Positions 10,945 through 21,230 of a stretch of DNA of 64,000 nucleotides are shown piece after piece. The notes under the pieces are model-generated. The model saw only the letters and a program-made list of their open reading frames with translations, did no database searches and was not told the DNA's origin. A program made the translations under genes and the position numbers. The stretch is from NCBI RefSeq assembly GCF_002776525.5, contig NC_045447.1:20854965-20918964 (forward strand). The letters are read 5' to 3'. The DNA comes from Piliocolobus tephrosceles (taxonomy: Eukaryota > Chordata > Mammalia > Primates > Cercopithecidae). Each line of letters opens with the position of its first letter. The stretch's first letter is position 1.

Positions 10945-10998
10945 GAAAAGAGGAAACACAAGGAGAAAGAGAAAGGAATGGACAGAGAGAGGAAGGGA
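10561..10998 (+). repeat. Polypurine (GGAA/GAAA)n microsatellite array
   Basis: About 438 bases that are almost entirely purine on the plus strand. The first half mixes GGAA, GGGA and GAGA units. The second half (about 10868-10943) is a nearly pure GAAA run. Open frames on both strands are long only because the repeat lacks stop codons. The composition allows triplex (H-DNA) folding and length instability. Confidence 0.97.
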
Positions 10999-10999
10999 G

Positions 11000-11360
11000 G
11001 AAGTCATATTCTCCTCATCTCCAAAGGTGCATTAGCAACATCTCTGATCCACTTTAAGACAGAGCATGAGCAACATCTATTGAGTTGCACATTGTCTTTG
11101 AATATATAATGTACACATTTCCAAGTAAACTGTGATGGGGGTAGAAAGAATTGTTACCACCTCACGAAGTTCAGAAATGCATTGTGTGATTAATCAATAA
11201 ATGCTTGTTCACTTTCTTTTATGTGTAAATATTATCCTGGGTGGTGAAAGGCAGGGAAGATGAAGGTATATGAGATACAGATGATTTCCTCAAAGCTTGC
11301 ACAGTCTACCAAGGAACAAAATACCTGGATACAAATAGCCAAAATAACTACTGTTGTGCA
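11000..11360. other. Unassigned sequence
   Basis: AT-rich; a TTAATCAATAAATGCTTGTTC segment near 11190 could be a MIR or L2 end, but it is too short to call. Confidence 0.35.
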
Positions 11361-11369
11361 TCTCTCTAC

Positions 11370-11520
11370 AGGAAATCAACTAGCAAATATTTCTCGAATG
11401 TTGACTATGTGCCAGGCACTGTCCTAAATGCTTAGAGTATGCCAGTGAACAAAAAAGACAAAAAATTATTGTCCTAGTGATGTTTATATTTTAGAAAATG
11501 ACATTGGACTATGAGTTTCT
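11370..11520 (-). mobile_element. L2 3' end, antisense
   Basis: AATATTTCTCGAATGTTGAC, TATGTGCCAGGCACTGTCC, CCAGTGAACAAAAAAGAC and TTGTCCTAGTGATG follow the reverse complement of L2, in which TGTGCCAGGCACTG is nearly invariant. Confidence 0.8.
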
Positions 11521-11559
11521 AAGGAGAAAGCATGTAGCAGAATCATTCCATTTACTCCT

Positions 11560-12065
11560 CAAAATGCCCTCTCTCTTGCAATCCGTTACCAGCATGTGAC
11601 TAGTCCAGGCCAAAGAAATGTGAGCAAAAATAATATGCGTCACTTCTTAGTTGAAGTAGTAAAGAATTAAGACATGAGTGTATTCTATTTTATTCTCCTT
11701 CTAGCTCAACAAAGCTAGAAAAGCACAGTTTAGGTACAAACACATTCAAACCAAATACAGCATGTTCTCACTTATAAGCGGGAGCTAAATGATGAGAACA
11801 CATGGGCACATAGAGGGGAACACCACATGCTGAGGTCTATTGGAGAGAGAAGGGTTGGGAAGAGGAAAAGGATCAGGTAAAGTTAAAGTTTAAGACTTAA
11901 TTTGAGTCTCTGGGGGACTACATGGAGCAGAGGCCGACATCATTCCATATGGAGCTGAATAGGTAACATGAGAAAGAAAAAGCTTCTTTGTTACGATAAA
12001 CCACTGAGAATTTTTGGCCTCTTTGCTACCACAGTATAACACAGCCTATGCTGATTGACAAATAA
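11560..12065 (+). mobile_element. MaLR-type LTR, interrupted by an L1 scrap
   Basis: The first part contains GTGACTAGTCCAGGCC and CAAAGAAATGTGAGC. The second, from about 11882, contains GAGTCTCTGGGGGAC, TACATGGAGCAGAGGC, GATAAACCACTGAGAAT and GTATAACACAGCCTATGC. Together they form one LTR of the same old family as 9268-9790. The L1 piece at 11747-11878 separates the halves. Confidence 0.6.
11747..11878 (+). mobile_element. Internal L1 fragment lacking its 3' end
   Basis: CAAATACAGCATGTTCTCAC, ATAAGCGGGAGCTAAATG, ATGAGAACACATGGGCAC and AGGATCAGG are the L1PA/PB ORF2 end and proximal 3' UTR. The piece stops before the usual 3' terminus and has no poly(A). Either the end was deleted or it entered without normal target-primed insertion. 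Confidence 0.85.
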
Positions 12066-12274
12066 ATACATTTCTTATCAGTTTGGTAGCTACCACTCTT
12101 AGAAGGTGGCTTGTCTACAGAAGACACTCAAAAATAACTGAGATAAATATAAATGCCCAGTACAAAGTTTACGAAGGTCCAAAGGAAGGGAAAAGCACTT
12201 CTGATTTGCAATCTCAGTAAGGACTTCATGAGAACGATGGAATTTAAGCAGGGGGAAAGTATGACATTATGATG

Positions 12275-12470
12275 AGTACTATAGTCGTTGGCCTTAAACA
12301 AACCTGGGTTTGATTCCCAGATCTATTGCCCACCTTGGAAAAGCACTTAGTTTCTCTGAGCCTCAGTTTCTTTATCTTTATTTTAGGAATAATGCCTCCT
12401 ACTTCAAAGTACACAGTGAGGATTAAAAGTGTTTATACAATGCTAATCATGGTAAGAATACATATACATT
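12275..12470 (+). mobile_element. MIR, nearly complete
   Basis: AACCTGGGTTTGATTCCCAG, CTGAGCCTCAGTTTCTTTAT and GTGAGGATTAAAAGTGTTTA follow MIR in order from the tRNA-related head through the core to the tail. Confidence 0.85.
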
Positions 12471-12526
12471 TGAAGGCGTATGTAGGCAGTGATGATGGTA
12501 GGTGTTTACACATAAGAGTAGGAAAG

Positions 12527-12697
12527 TGCCAGGCTTGGAAGCATATACCTGTAGATGCAACCACTTGGGAGGCTAGGGTGGGAAGATCTCTTAAGCCTGA
12601 GAGGTCAAAAAGTACAGTGAGCCGTAATCATGCCACTGCACTCCAGCCTGGGTGACAGAGGGAGACTCTGTGTTGGAAAAAAAAAGTGGGGGGTGGG
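12527..12697 (+). mobile_element. FRAM (free right Alu monomer)
   Basis: GCATATACCTGTAG, CCACTTGGGAGGCTAGGG, GTGAGCCGTAATCATGCC and CACTGCACTCCAGCCTGGG form a lone right Alu monomer with an A tail. A perfect 9-bp duplication GTAGGAAAG flanks it at 12518-12526 and 12698-12706. Confidence 0.88.
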
Positions 12698-12769
12698 GTA
12701 GGAAAGCTTAGTGCTTACCTGGAAAACAGGTATACTCATTTTAACTACATTATGTAGCCTAAAACTCAA

Positions 12770-12985
12770 TAATTACACTTAGCATTTATACAGTTTTATA
12801 TAGTTCCAAAGCACCTCAGCATGCATTTATCTCCTCTTCAGATGAACTCTCTAGAGAATTCTTTATGACTGCTAGCATTTAACAGATGTACATACTGAGG
12901 TTGAGAAACATGCAAATAATCACACAAGGAAATTAATGGCAGTGCTGAGGCTCAACCCTCTATCTGCTGATAAAACACTTGGTGC
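12770..12985 (-). mobile_element. MIR, antisense
   Basis: TTAGCATTTATACAGTTTTA, TAACAGATGTACATACTGAG and GCAGTGCTGAGGCTCAACCC are the reverse complement of MIR. It is followed directly by a T run. Confidence 0.65.
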
Positions 12986-13009
12986 TTTTTTTTTTTTTTT
13001 TTTTTTTTT
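12986..13009. repeat. Poly(T) run, 24 bases
   Basis: An uninterrupted T homopolymer. No adjacent retroelement explains it as a tail, so it may be a simple expansion. Confidence 0.9.
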
Positions 13010-14450
13010 CCCTAAGTACTTTACATGAGAAGCTCAGTACAAATCACAGAAACTTTTTACCAGGCACTCCTACTGTTTCATTGGTCAAGATTCACTTATG
13101 CAATATTGCCCATCTCTGTTGTGCCTCTGAAAGGTTCTCTCTCAGCCAACATGACCCTCAAATTTCAGAAAGCCTACTAAGTGAACTTAGAAAAAGAAAC
13201 AAATGTCTGTGACCTTGTTCTCTTTCTTGCAATTGCTTTTCTTTGTAATTCTTATATACATTTTCCCAAATCAGTCTGTGACCTGGAAGTAAGGGCAGCT
13301 GTTTAAGCAGGTTGCTTAGATAACAGCAATGGCGAGATGGACAGCTTACTGCCATTGTGAGGTGGAATCCTAACCACAACACTTCATCCCAGATCCCAGT
13401 GACTTGAAACTCCGAAATAGCAATAAACACATAATTACAGTGACTCTTTCATAAGTCTGGGTTATGCTAACAGGTTACATATCAGTTTGTAAGCAACTGC
13501 ACTTGTTGACTGTTCTTATACAAAAGAAACAACTTGTACCGATGTGAGCTGGAGGTTCAGAAGATCTCTTTGATTCTCTCAATTAGAACAATTTAAGATT
13601 CACCTGCCAGGTTATTACAGTTTCAGGAGTGCTGAGAAGTCTTCCTGAGGTGGAATTTGTGGACACACCAGGACCAAATAAATATGATTTTTGTAAATAA
13701 GAAAAGTGTCAGAGGTGACATCCAAAGCAGGCATCAAATATTGAGTCTGAACTTGCATAGTTTTATCTGACGTTAGAATTGGAAGGCACTTCATTTCCAT
13801 TTCTCTCTTCCTGCTCCTGTGACCCAATTTGCTTATTCAAAATTAATAGCCTTGCCACCTTTAGTAGGTCCTTTCTCTTTTCTGAGAATTCCTTCCACTT
13901 CTCATATGGCTGAATATCTGGCTCAGAGACATAATTGTCTGGCCAATGGCCTATCAGTCTATCTCTTCCAATAATTTCAGATAAGATATGAGAGACTTGG
14001 ACACTGGGGAACTGAGTCATATTTGTAGTAAATCGCCTATTTAAGGGATAGTGAATAATTATTTTTACACTGGACCTGCCTTATTCCTCAGATGTGGCTG
14101 TTGACCTTTTCCTTGGATTGTGAAACACTATTATCCTTCCAAATGTTTTCTTCATTTATATAAAATAGTTTGATAAAGCTTTTCCTTTTTTCAACCACAT
14201 CAGTTTTAAACCACCACCAACTCCAGCGATACAGGATAAAAGCTTCTGTCCCTTCTCAGTGACCTTCCCTCCCCTTCTCAAATTGCCTATGAAATGAAAC
14301 CAAATATAAAGCCTAATTATTTCACTTCTAAAATCCATTCTCCATTCCACACATTCCTATAGCTCATATCTTTGTGTAAACTTCGATTCCTCTTTACTAG
14401 TTTTCTCATCCTGCCTCCTTCTAATTAATTCTCTGCCATTAAAGAGGAAT
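13010..14450. other. Long block without recognised repeats
   Basis: About 1.4 kb in which I recognise no repeat family. Two minus-strand frames stand out slightly: 13763-14020 (85 codons, charged and fairly protein-like) and 13158-13430 (90 codons). I see no start context, splice-site series or domain, so neither is called. An eroded pseudogene or old transposon is possible. Confidence 0.35.
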
Positions 14451-14736
14451 CTTTTTTGAGACAGAGTTTTGCTCTTATTGCCATTGGAGTGCAATGGCAC
14501 AATCTTAGCTCACCACAACCTCTGCCTCCCGGGTTCAAGCTAGTCACCTGCCTTAGCCTCCCTAGTAGCTGAGATTACAGTTATGCGCCACCATGCCCAG
14601 CTAATTTTGTATTTTTGGTAGAGACAGAGTTTCTCCATGTTGGTCAGGCTGGTCTCGAACTCCCGACGTCAGGTGATCCACCCGCCTTGGCATCCCAAAG
14701 TGCTGGGATCACAGGCATGAGCCACCGTGCCCGGCT
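14451..14736 (-). mobile_element. AluS-type, minus strand
   Basis: TTTTTTGAGACAGAG, CTCACCACAACCTCTGCC, CAGGTGATCCACCCGCC and CCACCGTGCCCGGC give a full-length reverse-complement Alu. Several CpGs are lost. Flanking GGAAT motifs give only a weak duplication. Confidence 0.95.
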
Positions 14737-14794
14737 GGAATAAATTTTTATAGAAGGAAAACCTAAGCTAGCATAATCAAGCCTCCCATTTGGC

Positions 14795-15015
14795 CAGCAC
14801 CTTTACATTCTCTACCTATTTAATCCATGCTAAGAATTACAGGCTGTTTTGTGTTTTTCTACATACCCATTTTTTCAGGTGAAAAGAACTAAGAGTCAGA
14901 GATATTAGGAAACCTTTTCATGATCACAAAGTTGGCAAATGCTGAAGCCAAGCTTCAGAACCAGGCAGGTAGACTCAAGAGCACATGCTGTCAATCATTA
15001 TGCTAATTTGCCCCC
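14795..15015 (-). mobile_element. MIR, antisense
   Basis: CAGCACCTTTACATTCTC, ATGATCACAAAGTTGGC and CAGGCAGGTAGACTC with AAGAGCACATGCTGTC match the reverse complement of MIR through to its tRNA-like head. Confidence 0.75.
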
Positions 15016-15109
15016 CAGTTAGATGAAGGTTAAGCATATTTCACAAGCTTACACATCTAGAGAGGACAGATATAGGATATGAATCCAGGATATGGCCCAT
15101 TCCCATTAT

Positions 15110-15345
15110 ATGATATTCTGTTACCCTCTTATAATTCCCTTGCTTAAAAATTCCTTTGGCAACATGTATCCTTTTACTGACCAAGACCTTTTATGTACAA
15201 TTTAGCTCTAACTAAACTTCTAAACTTTATGTCACATCATCTTCATCATTTTGCCCTGTATACATCCATGCCATCTAAACATTTTCTTTTGTGATTTCTC
15301 TCCTTCATGTTTCAGGCCAGTAAACTCCTACTCATCACAGACCGG
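15110..15345 (+). mobile_element. L2 3' region fragment
   Basis: GCTTAAAAATTCCTTTGGC, AGCTCTAACTAAACTTC and TTTGCCCTGTATACATCC follow the L2 block that normally reads TGCTTAAAACCCTCCAGTGG. The match is divergent. Confidence 0.5.
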
Positions 15346-16120
15346 CTTGAATATTTGCAAATAGCATGCAAGTGATCCATGAAACTCAAATTATTTGCCT
15401 ATTACTAGGCAAAATTTCTCATGGCTACTCCAAAAACATCTAGTAAAAGGAGCTGTGTGATGGTGTAGGAGTCGTAAGGGAAGGATATGAACAATGTAAA
15501 TTATTATTAACTCTCGGGGATTGAGAAGGAACTCACATAAATGAGGATCCTGAGTCTTAACTTTAGATTTTGTCTCTGACATCATTCTTAAGCCTCTCTA
15601 AGTTTGGAAATGGTTTCTGTTCTTCTTAATTATATCTAAGTAACTGAAATTCCATTGATTATATAGTAAAACCTCATTAAATATTTTCCTCTGTAAACTA
15701 TATTGGTTGATTTTTATTTTTATGTATTTGTTTGTTTTGGTCAATACCATACTTTAAGAATATCCATATACCTCATTCTTCATCTGGGCTTAAGCTGGCT
15801 GAGTTTGTATAATGTTAAGCACAATGATGGAATACCCTAACATTTGAGACAGCTTCTTACAAAATTAAGCCCTGCCATTTATTAGAATTTCTCAGAAAAA
15901 AATAAATTGTGCTTTGGGATCAAGAGTTGCTTCTAATTGGTGGTTATATGTGATTTCCTAAGAAGGAAAAGTAAAATAACGAGTAAGGGAGACCAGAGAA
16001 TAGGAATAAGAATGAGAAGTGGGAAGGGCAAAAAGAAGAGAGAAGGAACAAAGGAGTGGGAAAAGAAAGGGAAAGATTTGGGAGTATGGAGCAAATACAT
16101 TGCAGGAAGGAGGACTGCAT
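15346..16120. other. Unassigned; purine-rich near its end
   Basis: No repeat family recognised. The 15960-16095 part is GA-rich, which explains the small plus-strand lysine-rich frame at 15937-16128. Confidence 0.4.
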
Positions 16121-16121
16121 T

Positions 16122-16345
16122 GAATTAATCTTTACTACATGCCAGACGCTGTACATGTTTCACATATATTTGGTCCGTTAATTCTTACAATGGCGCTGTC
16201 AGGTAGGTGTTTTCATCCTCATTTTACCTTTGGGAAAATTGATACTTGGGAATTTTGAGGAACATCCCACAGTATACAGGAGCCATAGCTGGGGTTAACT
16301 CCAGTATTATTCTGTGTTCTTAATCATTCTGATACATCAATCACC
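16122..16345 (-). mobile_element. MIR, antisense
   Basis: CTACATGCCAGACGCTGTAC, TTAATTCTTACAATGG, CATCCTCATTTTACC and TCTGTGTTCTTAATCATTC form an almost complete reverse-complement MIR. Confidence 0.85.
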
Positions 16346-16349
16346 TCTC

Positions 16350-16730
16350 TTTGGTGTTAGCCCTGCTTTTGGGTCACATTGGACATAATAGTCTTCATCT
16401 TCCCAATGGCAAACCTACAGATATTTATAGGAAATGCTCATATTTCTCTTGAGTTCTTTCTTCCCCAGTTGAATATCTCTTTTTTCTCCAGTAAATTCTC
16501 AATTCTTCTACTGAACTTTTATCTCACTCTCTTCCATCAATTTTTTCTCTCCCCACAGTTTTTATTGTAATTATTGAAACCCTCAATGTGTTACTCACAG
16601 CTTCTTCTATAAACACTGCCAAAGTTTTTTTTTTAAACTCAGAAAAGATAGAGTATAATCAACTATTTATTTCCCACTTTTCATTTACTTGAAAACAAGA
16701 TATAGCAAAAGACCATGGCTGCAGGAATTC
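16350..16730. other. Unassigned sequence
   Basis: Pyrimidine-leaning DNA with a 63-codon hydrophobic frame (16379-16570) that has no recognisable motif. Confidence 0.4.
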
Positions 16731-16734
16731 TAGT

Positions 16735-16970
16735 TAGAGAGACAATATAGCTTTAATGACAGTGATTTGGGTTGTCACCATGTCTATGCCATTTACTACT
16801 TGTGTAATCTTGGTTAGGTTATTTACCATTTCTAGTACTTAGTTTGCCTTTCTATAAAGTCAGGTATTAGTACCTACAAACAAGGTGTTGAGAAGATTGA
16901 TCGAGATAGCACTTGTCAAGCATAAGGCACATTGTAAGGTCTAAGTCAAGTGATTTTCATTATTTTTATT
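16735..16970 (+). mobile_element. MIR, sense
   Basis: GTGTAATCTTGGTTAGG, TTTGCCTTTCTATAAAGTC, AGTACCTACAAACAAGG and AGCATAAGGCACATTG follow the MIR core and 3' part. Confidence 0.75.
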
Positions 16971-17356
16971 AGCCCAGTGTCCCCACATTCTCATTCAGAC
17001 AGCATCAAACTACGCTCATTAGCAAAGCATAACCTTCTATCTTCATTCCATGTCATGAGATGACTTGTGATATCCCTGGTTTATAAATCATGTAATGTAT
17101 AAACTAGATAAACTTGATGAATATTTCCTGTGACTTAACTTTACATGTGAATAAACAGTATCCAAGGACAAAAAAAGACTTTCCCCCAGGACAATGTAAG
17201 TTCCTAAAGGCAGAACTACAAGCAGAACCCATGATTTTTGAGACCCAATCCAATATAGTCACATATAAATCTTACTGATTAGCAAGATTCAAATTTAGAT
17301 GATAGGATTATGATGACTAATGGGTTGCCAATCCATGTACTTTACCTAGTTCAATT

Positions 17357-17391
<35 letters not shown>

Positions 17392-17638
17392 GAGACGGAG
17401 CTTTGCTCTTGTTGCCCAGGCTGGAGGGCAGAGGCCTGATCTCGGATCACTGCAAACTCCGCCTTCCGGTTTCAAGTGATTCTCCTGTCTCAGCCTCCTG
17501 AGCAGCTGGGATTACAGGCACCCCCCATCACACCCAGTTAATTTTTGTGTTTTTAGTAGAGACGGGGTTTCACCATGTTAGCCAGGCTGGTCTCAAACTC
17601 CTGACCTCGTGGTCCACGCACCTCGGCCTCCCAAAGTG
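17357..17638 (-). mobile_element. AluS, 5' truncated, with (TTG)n tail
   Basis: Reverse-complement Alu ends abruptly at CCCAAAGTG (17638), so the terminal 36 or so bases of the 5' end are missing. Its poly(A) tail has become a (TTG)n microsatellite at 17357-17392. The 79-codon frame at 17547-17786 starts inside it and is not a gene. Confidence 0.92.
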
Positions 17639-17764
17639 TGTACCAGGCATAAGAGAGGACAATGAGAAAATATATTTCGTTATAGGGGAATTTGAAGCAC
17701 TCCTCACCAAATCCACTAAGATTACGTTCTTACAAGTTTTAGCCATGCTCATGACAGGCTCAGC

Positions 17765-17900
17765 CCCTGGTGACAGAATCAAATGACTTGGATCCCAGGC
17801 TTGGTTCTACTATATGTGAAGTGACCTCAAGAAAGTCATTTAACAACTTCTAGATTTGTTTTTTATCAATGACTTAGTGAATAAATCAAAGTACTGTTCA
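17765..17900 (+). mobile_element. MIR core
   Basis: CTTGGATCCCAGGCTTGG, TTCTACTATATGTGAAGTG and CCTCAAGAAAGTCATTTAAC match sense MIR. Confidence 0.7.
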
Positions 17901-17934
17901 GATAATTAACTGATAGTCAATTTTTTAGTTTAAT

Positions 17935-18895
17935 TTTTCTGGTTATAATTTACTTTTTTTCACATGCTTACTGAAATAAATATATATGCAACTAAGTGCC
18001 TAAATCTAAAGTATAAAGGTAAATGAACCCAGATCAAGATATAGAACAGTTTCGTAATCCCAAAAGATTCTCCCAATGTTACAGATTTAGCAAATAAAAA
18101 TGAGACACCCAGTTACAGTTGAATATCATATGAAAAACCATGTGTTAATATATGTTCAATGCAATATTTGTGACTCCCTGCCATTTCTTTTCTTAGCAAA
18201 TTTCATGCCTATTTCCTCTTAGTAACCACTATTCTTATTTCTATCAACCAGATTCCCTTTGGATAATCTTGAACTTCATATAAAAGGAATTGTATAGTAT
18301 ATATTTTTTATGTCCAGCTTCTTTTGCTCAACACAATGTTTTTGAAATTCATCCATGTTGCTATGTCATAATTTGCTCCGGAATATACTACAGATTGTTT
18401 ATGTATTCTCTTATTGATGGATTCGTTTTATTACCAGGTTAGGGATATTACAAATACTGCTGCTATAGCTATCCTTGTACATGGTGTGTGTGTGTGTGTG
18501 TGTGTGTGTTTATGACATTTGGGTTGGTTTGAGGGGTTATATACCTAGGAGTGAAACTGTTAGATCACCAATCAAATCTAGTTTCAGAATGTACTGGCAA
18601 AGTAGATAAAACTATTTACACTTCCACTGGCAATACATGAGAGTCCCAGGGGTTCTACATTCTCACTAACAAATGATAATGTCAGTCTTTTCAATTGTTG
18701 TTATTCTAGTGATTGTGCAGTGGCATCTCATTTAGGTTTAAATTTGCAGTTCCCTGGTGTATAACAAGTATGAGAGATAAATATCTATCAACCATTAAGA
18801 TATCCTATTTTGTGAAGTGCCTATTCAAATACTTTGCCCATTTTTATTTGGGTTGTTTTCATATTTTTTTCAGGTTTTGTTGCTGTTTATAACAG
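17935..18895 (-). mobile_element. L1M 3' UTR and ORF2 end, antisense
   Basis: The 5' part resembles reverse-complement L1M 3' UTR (GATCAAGATATAGAACAG, AGTAACCACTATTC). It continues into antisense ORF2: AATTCATCCATGTTGC, TACCTAGGAGTGAAAC, CATTCTCACTAACAAATG, TGTGAAGTGCCTATTC with TTTGCCCATTTTT. It is interrupted by a (GT)n run at 18484-18509 and has no intact frame. Confidence 0.75.
18484..18509. repeat. (GT)n microsatellite inside L1M
   Basis: Thirteen uninterrupted GT units arose within the antisense L1M. Confidence 0.95.
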
Positions 18896-18899
18896 AAAG

Positions 18900-19315
18900 T
18901 AAGTCCAGTACCAGCTACTCCATCATGGCCAATTTAATTGTTTTGAAACAGATTTATGAATTGGAAAGTACTGTAAAATGTTATTATTTATATGATTAAT
19001 AGTATTATCTTTAAACTTTTATTAGAATATTACAGTCAGAGAAGAGACTTTTCTCATTTTTGCTATCCTGCCCAAAGTGTCACTGTGCCTTGCAAAATTG
19101 TATACCAATGAGAACATTTATTTGTGTATACTGGCAGCCTTTGAAATAAGAGATTCCTGTTCTACATACATTTTATTTCTGTCATAACAGTGTGTACTTC
19201 CTTTCTAATCAAACAATATGTGAAGACAATTCATGATATATTTATTCAACAAACTTTATAGCATAAAAGGCCAGCAGAGGTGCAAGTCCCAGGGGAGACT
19301 GTAAAACTATAGCAA
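18900..19315. other. Unassigned AT-rich sequence
   Basis: No recognised feature beyond the L1M end. Confidence 0.35.
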
Positions 19316-19317
19316 TA

Positions 19318-19480
19318 GCATTAATGTTGGAGTCAAAAGATGCGGTTTGAAGAATCAGCTCTGTCATTTTCTGATTCCATAGCCTTGCATCACTTATTCA
19401 GCACTGGCACTTCTTAACTTCTTTCTTTTCAAGTTGTACGGGTAATAGTCCACACAATCCCTACCTCAAAGAACAATGAC
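19318..19480 (+). mobile_element. MIR, sense
   Basis: TGTTGGAGTCAAAAGATGCG, TCAGCTCTGTCATTTTC and TTCTTAACTTCTTTC track the MIR head and core. Confidence 0.65.
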
Positions 19481-19529
19481 TAGGTTCAACAGAATTTATT
19501 TGCAATATTAAGTTCTAAGGGAAAAATAA

Positions 19530-19750
19530 CCCAACCATTTATTGCATGCTTACTAACTATTAGGTTTTGCTAAGGCACTGTTATTTCATAAGGCAACCTG
19601 TTTAATATTTATAATAATCTTGTGATACAGGTATTATTATTCCTATTTTACATATCAGGAGACAGTGCTACAAGGGGCCAGGTAGCCTGCCTAAAATCAC
19701 ACACCTGGGTTGCAAACACAAGCCTATTTAAATCTGAAGGCAGCTTGTGC
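19530..19750 (-). mobile_element. MIR, antisense
   Basis: TATTGCATGCTTACTAACTA, TAATAATCTTGTGATACAGG, TATTACATATCAGGAGACAG-like order and CTAAAATCACACACCTGG form a well-preserved reverse-complement MIR. Confidence 0.8.
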
Positions 19751-20016
19751 AGGCATTATTACCACATTTGCAGCACAATTGCTAAGTCACTGTATGAGTG
19801 TAGCCAAGTCTCATAACTGAATAGGGCAAACACAATAATTCAGTCCTTCCTAACATCCTAAAATGTGTGTGTGTGTGAAACAGAAAAAAAGTAGGTGTTA
19901 CAGCACTTGAACTTTAATTTTCAAACTCTATTCCCATTTCAGACATTTGTTATTAAGGATTCCTTACACTTTTGGAGGAACGAAAGGAAAGAAGTGTGAA
20001 GGTGGAAGAACTCTTG

Positions 20017-20047
20017 TTCTTGTTACTCTTGTTACTCTTGTTACTCT
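20017..20047. repeat. Short 9-mer tandem repeat
   Basis: Three consecutive CTTGTTACT units follow a related CTTGTT. It is a small tandem array with no wider context. Confidence 0.85.
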
Positions 20048-20049
20048 CT

Positions 20050-20544
20050 GGGGGTAACTGAATGAAATTAAACATAAGAGATAGTCTTTTCCTCTGGGAT
20101 CACCAATCATGTTCAAGGAATAGGCCTGTCCTAGAACCAATTGCATCCTTCATTTCAATAAATCACCCATTGGGATCAGCAGAGTATAGATTACAGGGTT
20201 ATCCAGCAAGGCTATCAGTGATGCCTTCCTTGTCTTTACACAGTGTATCTGCTGTATTCCTAATTGATACATTCAGGATCCATAGGACTGTGCAGTACGG
20301 TCATGCTGCGATTTATGCAGAAAGAGAAAACACGCTGACTGAATCAAAAATGAGCTGTTTATAGATCTTTTCTTCCTGGTGCTGGCATATACCTGAAAGA
20401 GGTAGAAATAGTAGAAATGAACAGTATGCTGGAACCCAAGAAATTACACCTTCTGGTTTGGCAGGAACTGTTGCTTATCCATAAAAACATAAGAAGCTTT
20501 GGGAATGGCGATGATGTTAGTTAATACAAATTTCAACTTTAAGT
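20050..20544. other. Unassigned sequence
   Basis: A 100-codon plus frame (20062-20364) is present, but it shows no domain and no supporting signals. Confidence 0.35.
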
Positions 20545-20750
20545 AACTCTAAAATTTACAAAATGCATTCACGCATACCATCTCAATTGTCTAAAGAATT
20601 CAGTGCGGTGTTTTCATTGGTCCTCTTCTTTGGGTGAGGCTAGTGTGGATCAAAGAGGTTACATTGTCACACAGCTAGCTAATGAGAGGCAGAACTCGGG
20701 CTTCTTGGTTCCTGGGTAAGTTTATTTCCCATTGTGTTGAGTTGTTTTTA
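20545..20750 (-). mobile_element. MIR, antisense
   Basis: ACCATCTCAATTGTCTAAAG, AAAGAGGTTACATTGTCAC and ACAGCTAGCTAATGAGAGGC with CAGAACTCGGG match the reverse complement of MIR. Confidence 0.75.
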
Positions 20751-20974
20751 GGGAACCAGGGACTGATGTGTCCTGAATCAAAAACAGGAGTCTGCAAGAA
20801 GCGAAAAAATGATGGGATGAAGACAGGCTACTGTAACCCACCAGAGAATCAGAAGAATGTCTTAATTAAAGGTTTGAAGCAGAGAGTAAGACAAGAGCAT
20901 TGTATTCCAGAACAACACAAATTGGAGGGAGAAATCAAATGGCATCGTGCAGGATGAAGCAACAGACTGAATCC

Positions 20975-21230
20975 AGGATATCCCTGCTCTGCTACAGACT
21001 CCATCACTTAATTAATAGCTACATGATTATGAGTAGGTCACTCAATGCCATTGAACATCTCTTTCTTCATGTGCAAACTGGGGGTTGTATTATTTGCCTT
21101 GATTTTCTTACAATTCTGCTGAGAGTTAAGACAAGATGTAAAATGTTGTACAAAGTATAATGACCTGTACAAATAAATGACTTTTCTATAAGTGCTACCA
21201 TTTCTGCTATTATAGCCACTACTGATCTAT
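20975..21230 (+). mobile_element. MIR, sense
   Basis: ATGATTATGAGTAGGTCACT, TTCTTCATGTGCAAACTGG and TGCTGAGAGTTAAGACAAG follow the MIR core and tail. Confidence 0.7.

Noticed and set aside
10513..11035. Long frames rich in Phe/Ser/Leu (minus) and Lys/Glu (plus)
   Set aside because: They are microsatellite translations. The GAAA/GGAA units contain no stop codons in several frames.
12986..13009. T run as an RNA polymerase III terminator
   Set aside because: No A and B box promoter or small RNA structure lies upstream. Similar runs here are retroelement tails or simple expansions.
20017..20047. Short tandem array as a possible CRISPR-like repeat
   Set aside because: The units are contiguous without spacers and the genome is primate.
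20062..20364. 100-codon plus frame
   Set aside because: No motif and no promoter or splice context. The length is within chance for AT-rich DNA of this extent.
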